Of a stretch of DNA of 64,000 nt, positions 28,035 to 36,438 are shown one piece after another; positions within the stretch are counted from its first letter, which is position 1, and the number at the start of each line of letters is the position of its first letter. The position numbers and the translations under genes are program-made. A model generated the notes under the pieces. That model did no database searches. It had not been told where the DNA came from and saw only the letters and a list, made by a program, of their open reading frames with translations. Source of the stretch: Oceanobacillus salinisoli (GTDB taxonomy: Bacteria; Bacillota; Bacilli; Bacillales; Amphibacillaceae). The stretch is from the NCBI RefSeq assembly GCF_009733865.1, contig NZ_WOFB01000003.1, positions 238,463-302,462 of the forward strand, written 5' to 3'.

Positions 28035-28337
28035 CTATTCATTGGTTTGATTGAACAAATTAAATAAACTATCTCCCCAGTTGTAGTATGCCCCGATGAT
28101 TATTGCAGTTAGTAAAAAAATGACAATTAAAAAGCGGATTAAAGGCTTGTCCATTTTAATATGTGTTCGACTATTACTTGTATGTACTTCTCTTCTAGGA
28201 GGTAAATTAAGTATGTCGACATCCTTTTCTTCTGGCTCAGCCTTCTCTTGTTGTATTTGTTCCTGTTTATCTTCTATTATTTCATTAAATATGCTTCTTA
28301 ATTCGTTTGCTTGATCGTCTTCCAATTTCGGATTCAT
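28035..28337 (-). CDS. Hypothetical single-pass membrane protein
   Basis: Not recognised. The 100 aa sequence has an acidic, Q/E-rich N-terminal two-thirds (DDQANELRSIFNEIIED, EEKDVDILNLPPRRE) and one transmembrane helix near residues 68-86, with a short tail outside (type II topology predicted from basic residues before it). A good ribosome-binding site (AGGTG) precedes the ATG. It holds the position of ypbE/ypbF in B. subtilis but I see no clear homology to either; the LysM domain of YpbE is absent. Confidence 0.7.
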   Translation of the reverse strand: MNPKLEDDQANELRSIFNEIIEDKQEQIQQEKAEPEEKDVDILNLPPRREVHTSNSRTHIKMDKPLIRFLIVIFLLTAIIIGAYYNWGDSLFNLFNQTNE

Positions 28338-28349
28338 GATATTTACACC

Positions 28350-28916
28350 TCACGATTTAAAGCGAATGATTAGTCCAAGCAAAAAATCAACTGTAAAATG
28401 GGCGGAGATGGTAACAAGTAAATTCCCTGTCCATTCAAACAGATAGCCTATGAAGAAACTTACGGCAACTATAGAAATAAAAAGTAATGGCTTTGATAAA
28501 TACCGAAAATGCACGAGCGCGAAAATAAGGCTGGCAGCAAAGTAGCCAAATGAAGTTTGAAGAACACCTCTAAATAATAATTCTTCGGAAACTGCGACAA
28601 AAAACGCTAATATAAAAATAAAACCAATCGATTGATTTTCAAATATTCGCCGGTTTATTCCACCATCATCATACATTTTTTTCGGAAATACTTTCATCAG
28701 CAAAATATCCAAAAAAACAATGAATAATCCTGGAATAACACCAAAATAAAAGATTTCCTGTATACCCCAATTAACATATAACAACCAGTCGCTAACATTC
28801 TCAAAAAAAACGATACTTAATAAGGCAGCGATAAATAGTAAAATACCTTGTGATAAAAATAACTGCTTTTTGAGTTCTTCATCAGATAGTTGTTTAATTA
28901 TCTCACTTTGCTTCAT
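28350..28916 (-). CDS. ypbD: CPBP-family intramembrane protease YpbD
   Basis: Abi/CAAX-protease-like membrane glutamic endopeptidase of unknown substrate. Motif 1 EELLFRG (about 114-120) and motif 2 FALVHFRY (about 136) supply the catalytic Glu and His, with a further ISAHFTVDFLLG near the C-terminus. Six or so hydrophobic helices, 188 aa. The start is set at ATG 28916 after AGGTGA and overlaps the recS end by 14 bases, implying coupling. Matches the recS-ypbD order of B. subtilis. Confidence 0.88.
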   Translation of the reverse strand: MKQSEIIKQLSDEELKKQLFLSQGILLFIAALLSIVFFENVSDWLLYVNWGIQEIFYFGVIPGLFIVFLDILLMKVFPKKMYDDGGINRRIFENQSIGFIFILAFFVAVSEELLFRGVLQTSFGYFAASLIFALVHFRYLSKPLLFISIVAVSFFIGYLFEWTGNLLVTISAHFTVDFLLGLIIRFKS

Positions 28917-30453
28917 TTTGTTCACCTATGAGGAGTAAATTCCTTAACTGCGTAGCCCAGTCCAGTTCCATATTATTTTCTTTTAATTTTTGTTTCGGCT
29001 CCCAGTCTACCCATGAAAAACCACAGTTACTACAGCACTGATATAAAGCTTCGGTGCTACTGGGCTGAAAACTTTTATACAGCGTTTCTCTTAAACATTT
29101 TTCTTCGTGTATCCATTTTAATATTTCAGTAAGTTTACTTTCCTTCAGTTTAACACGGCTTTTTATTACATGGAATATGGTCTGAAAAATATATTTCCAA
29201 TTTTCATTATATGTCATTATTTTATTATCTTTAATAATACCATGTTTTTCTAATTGATAACGCAAAAACCTCCACTGTATCTCACTTAATTCAAGACTAT
29301 TTTGTATTTGCACATCATCTTCAGGCATATCTTGCTTTTGTTGAGAAAGGTGATATAAATAGTCATATACGTTGGATAATCGTTTCTCATCAGGAAGCTC
29401 ATTCTGTATCATATTATGCGGCATGACGATATCATTTTTGGTAAACAGCAGAAGACTGACGCTGGATTTCCCATCTCTACCTGCTCTTCCTACTTCCTGG
29501 ATAAACGATTCCATCTGCAATGGAAAGTGATAATGCACGATAAGCCGAATGTTACTCTTATTAATCCCCATACCAAATGCACTCGTACAACATATTACAT
29601 CCAATTGATCATTCATAAACTGCTGCTGAATCGTTATTCGGTCCATGGCTTCCATACCCGCATGATAAAAAGCAATTCGTAATCCACTCAGTTTATTAGA
29701 CAGTAGTTTAGCTATTTTCTCTGTCATATTTCGACTGGAAAAATATATAAGTACTGGAACACGATAGTTTGATAGAATCTGAATAAGCCGTTCATTTTTT
29801 TCTTGGTCATTTACCAGCTTCTCGATACAATAGGCAATATTGGGTTTATCTACAGGATAGATATGTTTAACCATATTTGGTTTGTTTAAGGAGGAGACAA
29901 TATCCTCCTGTACAGCAGGTGTAGCTGTTGCACTTAATGCTAGAGTAGTGGGGTTGCCCAATTTAGAAATAATGGTGTCAAGCTTTAAATAATCCGGGCG
30001 AAATTCATGCCCCCACTGCGAAATACAGTGCGCTTCATCAATTACAAATAGACTAACCTTTATCCGTTGTATCACCCTAATCATCTCATTTTGCTGCAGC
30101 AATTCCGGGGAAATGAACAAAAGCTTAAACATATGTAAATTTCTCAATATGTCTTTTCTTTCTTGTGGGTTCATAAAACTGTTTAAAGCAACAACGTTTT
30201 TAAAGTGGCTGGCTTTTAGCTGCTTTACTTGATCAAGCATTAAAGAAATTAAAGGTGAGACAACAATAGTTAATCCTTCGAGTAAAATGGCAGGAAGCTG
30301 GTAGCAAATGGATTTCCCTGAACCTGTTGGCAAAATACCGAGTACATCCTTTCCTTCAAGAACGTCTTGAATAATTTCTTTTTGACCCTTTCGAAAAGAG
30401 GAAAAATGAAAATACTTTTTTAATTCTTGTTCCAATGTAAATTCCTGATTCAT
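28903..30453 (-). CDS. recS: RecQ-family ATP-dependent DNA helicase (RecS)
   Basis: 3'-5' superfamily 2 helicase in recombination and fork repair. Walker A LPTGSGKSICYQL (about 44), DEAH-type VIDEAHCISQWGHEFRPDY, LSATATP, and the helicase C motifs HAGM and QEVGRAGRDGKSS are all present; a short zinc-binding-like CCSNCGF lies near the C-terminus. No HRDC domain, giving the short 516 aa form typical of RecS. Start ATG 30453 follows AAGGTGG. Placed beside ypbB and ypbD as in B. subtilis. Confidence 0.92.
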   Translation of the reverse strand: MNQEFTLEQELKKYFHFSSFRKGQKEIIQDVLEGKDVLGILPTGSGKSICYQLPAILLEGLTIVVSPLISLMLDQVKQLKASHFKNVVALNSFMNPQERKDILRNLHMFKLLFISPELLQQNEMIRVIQRIKVSLFVIDEAHCISQWGHEFRPDYLKLDTIISKLGNPTTLALSATATPAVQEDIVSSLNKPNMVKHIYPVDKPNIAYCIEKLVNDQEKNERLIQILSNYRVPVLIYFSSRNMTEKIAKLLSNKLSGLRIAFYHAGMEAMDRITIQQQFMNDQLDVICCTSAFGMGINKSNIRLIVHYHFPLQMESFIQEVGRAGRDGKSSVSLLLFTKNDIVMPHNMIQNELPDEKRLSNVYDYLYHLSQQKQDMPEDDVQIQNSLELSEIQWRFLRYQLEKHGIIKDNKIMTYNENWKYIFQTIFHVIKSRVKLKESKLTEILKWIHEEKCLRETLYKSFQPSSTEALYQCCSNCGFSWVDWEPKQKLKENNMELDWATQLRNLLLIGEQNEAK

Positions 30454-30524
30454 GTTAACCACCTTATTTTTTATTTAGACTCTAAGTTTCGTGTCTTTTT
30501 AACGCTCGCAATTTCTAAAGTTAT

Positions 30525-31098
30525 GTAAAGTACGAACTAACTTAAGATGATGTTGGAGCGTAATCTACCGCTACGGAAATACACTACGCGCACCTTAGGG
30601 CGGCTGGTGAGCCTCCTCGTGCTGTCTCGTCTTTAGGGGGTCTTACCGAGGCCTCTTTTCCTACAGGACAAGGAAGACTTCGGTAAGGTTACATCGCACG
30701 CAGAAAAAGCGGTTTTCTATTTCAAGGAGTCTCTATGTTTTTCCTCCCTTGGTTAATGCTATTCAACTTTCTTAATAAGTGCTGCTAATCGGTGTTTAAT
30801 TGGATCAAAGAACAGTTTATTTCTCTAGAGTATTATCTCTTCAGTAAAAAAGAAACTTATCATACGCCACTATTATAGGTTATAGCTATACATGAATCAG
30901 AAAACCAGCACTAGCTTAGACAGAATAAGTAAACCTGTGGGAAAAGCACGTGTCGACCTTAGCAGCACCGGTTTTCCTTGATGAGGCTTTAGGTCGTGCC
31001 CACGAACCGTAAGTATTCTACCGGAGCGAATACATGCACGTATCATCATTAGAACTAGCGAGAGCCACTCTAAGAACCTTCATTAGTTCTCAGTTTAT
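30525..31098. repeat. Composite intergenic repeat R3 (alpha then beta reversed)
   Basis: Begins with gtacgaactaac and ends cattagttct cagttta in inverted orientation. The alpha half (30540-30750) includes ctaccgctacggaaatacac and gggcggctggtgagcc; the beta half (30880-31095) includes gaggctttaggtcgtgcc and accggagcgaatac. Same layout as R2. It fills the recS-ypbB gap; nothing coding. Confidence 0.8.
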
Positions 31099-31134
31099 TA
31101 TTTAGTGCAACAAACAACATTTAGAAAACAGTCT

Positions 31135-32175
31135 TTATTTATTTACCGTTGCAATTACCAGCCGAATTTGAAAATAACTAATATGATCAGCAACCAGTTT
31201 TTTTATATCTTTTAACCGATATGATTCTGCTTTTTCAATTGCTTCTATGATTTCGTTTTGTTCCTCTTGATTTACATAATCTCTAATTGGAAAGTTATCG
31301 GTATACAATGCGATTTCCACAATGTGATCAAATATCGTATTTTCTTTAAGATTTCTTATACTTGTAATCTGGCTTATTGAATAACCATTTATTAAGTATT
31401 GGTATGTTTCATTAGCTGACTTCGTAAGTTGATTGACTGCGTTTTTATCTTTTATAAATATGGGTAATACAGAAAATACAGTTTTATCCGTTTCCACACT
31501 TTTTAATATACGATGCGTCATACTAATAATAGTGAAATAAACATCATCTTCAGTCATTTGATACTTCTCTGCTAATTGGAACAAACTTAATCCATATTTT
31601 TTATATCCCGTTAACCTATCTACAAATATACTTGCTTCCTGTTCTGAAAAACTACTTAATAAAATATGTAATTCCTCGTATATTTTTGTAAGTACATGAG
31701 ATTCTTTTCCCTTCACTTTTTTATATACTTGTTTCACCCAATTTTCAGCTTTGGAATTATCAATAACCGGAATGAAAGAATAGAAGCTCATTTTGCTATT
31801 CGTTAATGTTTGAATGAGTAATAACAAACGCTCCAGGAACACATCTGTTTTATCATAGTACCTTAATCCTTCAAAGGACAAACCAGGTTGATTTTTCTGA
31901 AACCATTCGTAACCAGGTCTTGTGATAAAATACCCAGATTGTAGGCTGGAACTTTCCTCTAGAAAGTTTTCCTTCATCAATCCAGTTAGCTTCGATTCAA
32001 AATGTGCTTTTGTCAGATGTTTATAGATTCCATAATATTGATTCAATTTGTAAATATGTGCATCTTGAACCGTTTGTATCGAACGCTTTCCTTTTAATAA
32101 ATGATAAACACTGGAAGCCGTTCGCTCCGCATGTATAGTTTTGAAACAGTCAAGTAAAATCCATTCGAATAGCAA
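31135..32175 (-). CDS. ypbB: YpbB-like helix-turn-helix protein
   Basis: Function unknown; the family carries a C-terminal helicase-associated helix-turn-helix, and in B. subtilis ypbB lies just upstream of recS. The 346 aa protein has ERTASSVYHLLKGKRS at the N-terminus (about 16-31) and NETYQYLINGYSISQITSIRNLKENTIFDHI-type HTH near 255-285 (short quote: YSISQITSIRNL). Start is TTG 32175 after GAGGTGG. It is divergent from fer and probably co-transcribed with recS despite R3. Confidence 0.85.
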   Translation of the reverse strand: MLFEWILLDCFKTIHAERTASSVYHLLKGKRSIQTVQDAHIYKLNQYYGIYKHLTKAHFESKLTGLMKENFLEESSSLQSGYFITRPGYEWFQKNQPGLSFEGLRYYDKTDVFLERLLLLIQTLTNSKMSFYSFIPVIDNSKAENWVKQVYKKVKGKESHVLTKIYEELHILLSSFSEQEASIFVDRLTGYKKYGLSLFQLAEKYQMTEDDVYFTIISMTHRILKSVETDKTVFSVLPIFIKDKNAVNQLTKSANETYQYLINGYSISQITSIRNLKENTIFDHIVEIALYTDNFPIRDYVNQEEQNEIIEAIEKAESYRLKDIKKLVADHISYFQIRLVIATVNK

Positions 32176-32215
32176 TAAAGACCACCTCTGTCTTGATATA
32201 ATTGCAGAAGTAATA

Positions 32216-32547
<332 letters not shown>

Positions 32548-32582
32548 TATATTTTTTATTATACGACATACATTCTAAATAA

Positions 32583-32652
32583 AAAAGAGTCTGGGACCAA
32601 AAAAATCCAAACTAATTCTTCATTTTTAATTCGAATTAGTTCGGATTTTTTC
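32583..32652 (+). terminator. Terminator after fer
   Basis: aaaaatccaaactaatt (32601-32617) pairs with aattagttcggattttt (32634-32650), one mismatch. It is preceded by gagtctgggaccaa, the same lead as behind ansA. T-run on both strands. Confidence 0.85.
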
Positions 32653-32714
32653 TTATTATTAGGGCTGATTTTTAAAGATTGTTTTTTTTAGATGAGAATT
32701 TTTATATCGTATTT

Positions 32715-33170
32715 TATATAAACTTCGAACTAGTATTGTGCAATGTTGATTTCCGCTCCGGGCAGTCACGCACCTTGAGGCTAGCGATGAGCCTCCTCAC
32801 GAGCAAAAACCGCTCGCTGCGGGGTCTCATCAATCGCTTTCCCGCAGGAGTTGACTGCCCTCCGCTCCAACCAACCAGCTTAATAGTGGTTAGCTTAGCT
32901 AAACCGAATTTATTAAGAGAAATCAAATATTAATATAGAAGCACAAAACTAGCGAAGGAATTACACGGAGACTCCTTGAAAAAGAAAAGCGCTTTTTCCG
33001 CATGCGATATAACGCTGTCAAAGCCTTCCTTGTCCTGCGGGAAATGTGGCTCGGTGAGACTCCTAAAGACGAGACAGTACGAGAAGGATCACCAGCCGTC
33101 CTAAAGTGCGCTTAGTGAATTTCCGTAGCGGTAATATTATCTCAAATTAAACTAATTCGTATTTTATATC
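32715..33170. repeat. Composite intergenic repeat R4 (gamma plus reversed alpha)
   Basis: Left end tataaacttcgaacta (32717-32732), right end aactaattcgtattttata in inverse. Left half is a gamma module, whose arms gttgatttccgctccgggcag and ctgccctccgctccaac (about 32748-32767 and 32857-32873) form a long hairpin. Right half (32940-33150) is alpha: gcgaaggaattacacgg pairs with gtgaatttccgtagcgg. Same structure as R6. Lies between convergent fer and rsiX. Confidence 0.82.
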
Positions 33171-33249
33171 AATTCATAGCAACAAACTTTGCGAAAAGAG
33201 CCTTTTAAATTTCCTTATTGTAAATCATTCGCCCTTATTACTGAGTGTT

Positions 33250-34449
33250 TTAGTAATGTATGTCAAAAGGATTTACTGCTTCCGGTACTTTGATGGGCTC
33301 ATTAAAATTATAATTACCAATTTGCTCCAATGGCATGTTATCAAAGTTTACAAAATGAAATCCATAGCTTTTTGCAGTCATAAGGATGGCTTCAATCATG
33401 ATGATTGCTTGATCGTCATTAGCCAAAGGTGCTTGCCCTGTGTACGTTATCCGTAGTTCATCTTCAAAGGTTTCTATAGAAAAATCAATCTCATTAGGAA
33501 TGGTCTGAAAAATATCAAATGCCTCCTGATTATTCTTCATTTCTGTTATAGCCTCTTCCACGTTATCTCCTTCATGCGGAATGGGCACTAAAAATTCATC
33601 ATTATAAAGTTTATAGCTCGCATTCCCGTCATCATGTAATTGCATTTCATCAATTTCACCATAAGGACCTAATTCTACACCTTCATCACTGCCTGAAAGG
33701 AAAGTCGCTTTCTCAATTCCAGCTGGGATAAACATTGTCTCCAGTAACTTCTCAAACATTGCTGCACGTGCTGAACTTTCAATAGAAAAATCATCAGGCA
33801 GACTAATTTGTACTTCTTTATTTGTATCATGTATGTTATAGGATAACCCTTCCAATAAATAATCAGCAGTTGTCAGATTATATTCACGTAAATATTGCTC
33901 CAGATTATTATAATGATCATTCATATTTTTCGAATCAGATACAACAAAAGTAATCGGGATAGCGTACTGAAATTGTTCATCAGAAATAGCTGCATAGACA
34001 ATATTTGCATTGTCATTTATTGAATCCAGTACAAATTGACTTTCATTTGAGTATAAGGAAATATTCTCCTCCTCTGTAACATTCGATTCCCCGGACTCTT
34101 CTGCAATTTCAAATTCCTGTGCGCTCTCAGATTCGTCCGCAGATTCTTGTTCCATTAGAGAATCTTCCGTTGATTGAGTATCATAAGCTTGATTGCTTTG
34201 TTCTTCACTTGTCTGAAAAGAAGTGCCATTAAACAAAAACGGTATGCAAACAATAAGAATAACAGCCAATACAGATCCTAATACCGGAAATAGTTTCATC
34301 TTTCTTTTTGCTTTTTCCACGTTTTCGCTAGTATTGTTATTATTCGAGGAGATACGCTGATATAAGATGTTTTTATCTGTCTTATTTTTAATATCTGGCA
34401 TGTTTTTTAGTAATCCAATCAATTCATCATGCCTATCCTGCTTCTTCAC
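33250..34449 (-). CDS. rsiX: Anti-sigma-X factor RsiX
   Basis: Membrane anti-sigma factor that holds sigma-X. A cytoplasmic N-terminal segment (1-52) with few hydrophobics is followed by one transmembrane helix (about 53-73) and an external region with a very acidic S/E-rich spacer (about 80-125) and GerMN-like sporulation/germination repeats. 399 aa. GTG start overlaps the sigX stop by one base (TAGTG) after a GGAGGAGAG site, so the pair is coupled. Identity rests largely on the sigX partnership. Confidence 0.87.
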   Translation of the reverse strand: MKKQDRHDELIGLLKNMPDIKNKTDKNILYQRISSNNNNTSENVEKAKRKMKLFPVLGSVLAVILIVCIPFLFNGTSFQTSEEQSNQAYDTQSTEDSLMEQESADESESAQEFEIAEESGESNVTEEENISLYSNESQFVLDSINDNANIVYAAISDEQFQYAIPITFVVSDSKNMNDHYNNLEQYLREYNLTTADYLLEGLSYNIHDTNKEVQISLPDDFSIESSARAAMFEKLLETMFIPAGIEKATFLSGSDEGVELGPYGEIDEMQLHDDGNASYKLYNDEFLVPIPHEGDNVEEAITEMKNNQEAFDIFQTIPNEIDFSIETFEDELRITYTGQAPLANDDQAIIMIEAILMTAKSYGFHFVNFDNMPLEQIGNYNFNEPIKVPEAVNPFDIHY

Positions 34450-34979
34450 TATATCTCTCCTCCTTTTTCTTCACTTTCAAGGTATTTTCGTAATGTTTTC
34501 AATCCACGATGCTGGACCGTTTTAACTTTACTGATACTAAAGTTTAACACCTCTGCAGTTTCCTGAATGGAAAAAGATTGGATAAACCGGAGTAGTAAAA
34601 CGCTTTTTTGATCTACCGTACACTTATCTAAGTATTTGTATATTCTTTGCATTTCATCACTTTGGATCGCTATTTCTTCAGGTAAAGCATTTTGATCAGG
34701 AATGGTTTCCCCTCTTTCACTCCAGTCAAAGAAATCGAGGATGCGCTGTGCCTTTCTTTTCTTCTTGCGAAAGTGGTCATACGTAACATGTTTTGCAATA
34801 GAAAAAAGCCACGTTTTCTCACTGCTTTCCCCTTTAAAAGAAGCATATGAATTTAAAACTCTAATATAAACTTCTTGAACGAGATCTTCTGTTAATGGTT
34901 TATCTTTCACCATATAAAAAATAAATTGAAATAAATCCTTATGGTAACTATCATATAATTTATCAAAAACGGCTTTCAT
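34449..34979 (-). CDS. sigX: ECF RNA polymerase sigma factor SigX
   Basis: Extracytoplasmic-function sigma factor that adjusts cell-surface charge and lipid composition and resists cationic peptides. Region 2 DLVQEVYIRVLNSYASF and SEKTWLFSIAKHV and region 4 IQETAEVLNFSISKVKTVQ agree closely with B. subtilis SigX. A GGAGGATC site before ATG 34979 fixes a 176 aa protein; 21 upstream residues of the open frame are not used. B. subtilis has sigX-rsiX directly after resE; here two transport genes lie between. Confidence 0.95.
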   Translation of the reverse strand: MKAVFDKLYDSYHKDLFQFIFYMVKDKPLTEDLVQEVYIRVLNSYASFKGESSEKTWLFSIAKHVTYDHFRKKKRKAQRILDFFDWSERGETIPDQNALPEEIAIQSDEMQRIYKYLDKCTVDQKSVLLLRFIQSFSIQETAEVLNFSISKVKTVQHRGLKTLRKYLESEEKGGEI

Positions 34980-35070
34980 AAAAGATCCTCCGTTCATTTC
35001 CTTTGTCGTTATGTATTTCAAAAGGTTACATGTATTATCCAATTTTACTTAATACTATAGATGATTATAG

Positions 35071-35101
35071 TAAAAAATACCAACTAATTATTAGTTGGTA
35101 T
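35071..35101 (-). terminator. Terminator after the ECF transporter gene
   Basis: taccaacta (35078-35086) and tagttggta (35092-35100) form a stem overlapping the stop codon; a T-run follows on the minus strand. It separates the B12-controlled unit from sigX. Confidence 0.87.
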
Positions 35102-35606
35102 TTCGAATAGAGAAACGATTCTTGGAATACTTCTTAACCAAATGTAAAATAATCGGATAAAAGATAACCATAAATATGGCATTACCAATGGCATGACTGG
35201 TATCGAAAGGCAATCCAGCCAAATAATAAGGCCAAAACTTACCTGTAATTTGATATGTGGTAAGCGATATGACAAATCCATATAAATAACCACTAAAGAC
35301 TGCAAGAATCACCAGTTTCATAGCGGAAATATGACGCTGAAATCTTCCCAATAAACCACTAATCAGGCCAATTAACCCCCAGGCAACTACTTGCCACACG
35401 GTCCAGACTCCCATTCCCATTAACATATTGGAAAGAAAAGTTACAAGCAATGCTAAAATTACTGCTTCGATTGGTCCCAATAAAAAGCCGCAGATAATAA
35501 TGATGGCAGTCACAGGCTGTATATTTGGTAGAAATTGAAATACATATCTTCCAACGATTGCTAATGTTGCAAGTAATGCTAGTAAGGTTAATTTATATGT
35601 GTTCAA
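35091..35606 (-). CDS. ECF transporter substrate-binding (S) component, predicted cobalamin-specific
   Basis: Integral membrane S component that captures a vitamin and docks to the shared EcfAAT energising module. 171 aa with five or six hydrophobic helices; ICGFLLGPIEAVILALLVTFLSN and the following GVWTVWQVVAWGLIGLISGLLG are typical of S components. Cobalamin as the substrate is inferred: the operon is preceded by a B12 riboswitch (36205-36375) and shares it with the DUF4430 lipoprotein gene five bases upstream. May be related to the CbrT class; sequence alone does not prove that. Confidence 0.85.
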   Translation of the reverse strand: MNTYKLTLLALLATLAIVGRYVFQFLPNIQPVTAIIIICGFLLGPIEAVILALLVTFLSNMLMGMGVWTVWQVVAWGLIGLISGLLGRFQRHISAMKLVILAVFSGYLYGFVISLTTYQITGKFWPYYLAGLPFDTSHAIGNAIFMVIFYPIILHLVKKYSKNRFSIRNTN

Positions 35607-35611
35607 CTAAA

Positions 35612-36040
35612 TCATTCCCAGGATTGCAAGTCGAATACAATCTTATCTCCTGAAGATAATTCATATTCTGCAGCTCCAACAGTAGGCATCTCATCATTCA
35701 CAAAGTACATCCATGCTGTTTGCTCTTCTTCACTGGCTTCTACTCGTTCAATAGAAGTAATAAAGCCACCTTCGTGTTCCACATAAAAGTGTTCTTCCAT
35801 TACATCGAGTAAAATATCTCCTTCTTCAATAGGTATCTCTTCTTCAGTGATAAACTCAGCCCCATTATCAACAGAAATCGTAATGCGGACATGATCCTCC
35901 GCAACCTCTTCTGTCTGAGAACTATTCGTTGTGCTTGTAGAGGCATTGTTTTCCGTTTCATCACTTTCTTCAGAAGCACAGCCTGCTAGAACCCCCATTA
36001 ACAATAGCAATGTCATCAATGGTATTTTCCACATTTTCAT
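35612..36040 (-). CDS. DUF4430 lipoprotein, predicted cobalamin-uptake partner
   Basis: Exported lipoprotein: hydrophobic signal MKMWKIPLMTLLLLMGVL, lipobox LAGC, then an S/T/E-rich spacer and a DUF4430 domain (about 55-142) with EEIPIEEGDILLDVMEEH and WMYFVNDEMP. DUF4430 is related to the C-terminal fold of transcobalamin-like B12 binders, which fits the B12 riboswitch upstream. AAAGGAAG sets the start at ATG 36040 (142 aa); the GTG at 36049 is in the site. Five bases before the S component. Confidence 0.83.
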   Translation of the reverse strand: MKMWKIPLMTLLLLMGVLAGCASEESDETENNASTSTTNSSQTEEVAEDHVRITISVDNGAEFITEEEIPIEEGDILLDVMEEHFYVEHEGGFITSIERVEASEEEQTAWMYFVNDEMPTVGAAEYELSSGDKIVFDLQSWE

Positions 36041-36092
36041 TCTTTCCACTTCCTTTCAAAAATTTAATCGATTGAACATTGGAAGAAAAAGT

Positions 36093-36129
36093 AAAAAAAC
36101 TGACTCAGATTTCCGAATCAGTTTTTTTT
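36093..36129 (-). terminator. Riboswitch expression-platform terminator
   Basis: aactgactc (36098-36106) and gaatcagtt (36115-36123) pair with one wobble; A-run left and T-run right. Located after the B12 aptamer and before the DUF4430 start, so it probably terminates when ligand is bound. Confidence 0.82.
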
Positions 36130-36204
36130 GACAAACGAATAACGCTACAGTCTATGTAATCCGAATGTCTCCATTGCTCTTCCTCGAAGCACCTGAAACG
36201 TCGA

Positions 36205-36375
36205 ACATGGCAGGTCTACTGACTTCGTGATATTATCCTAGTCTAAGCCCTTCCCATATGAAAGCCATACAGTGGTTTCGCTTATTTCGTATATCACTTA
36301 CAGTTGCGAGGACAGTCCCAGAATTCCACTGGGTTCCCTTTTTAAGCATCATCGCACCATCTTCGGGGCATCTAT
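36205..36375 (-). promoter_or_regulatory. Cobalamin (B12) riboswitch
   Basis: Read on the minus strand the element contains the family landmarks in order: GGTGCGATGATG and AAAAAGGGAA, GACTGTCCTCGCAACTGTAA, GCGAAACCACTG, GGGAAGGG, and the B12 box AGTCAGTAGACCTGCC (36224-36209), then CGACGTTTCAGGTGCTTCG. Followed at 36093-36129 by an intrinsic terminator. Predicted to shut off the DUF4430 and ECF genes when cobalamin is plentiful. Confidence 0.95.
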
Positions 36376-36438
36376 ATTCAATTAATGGCAATTAAAATAT
36401 TATCATATTACATGAACAAATCAAACTATAATGCTACT

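Noticed and set aside
32714..32926. 70 aa minus-strand frame and an 84 aa plus frame in R4
   Set aside because: They lie in the gamma hairpin; the corresponding R6 copy has different frames.
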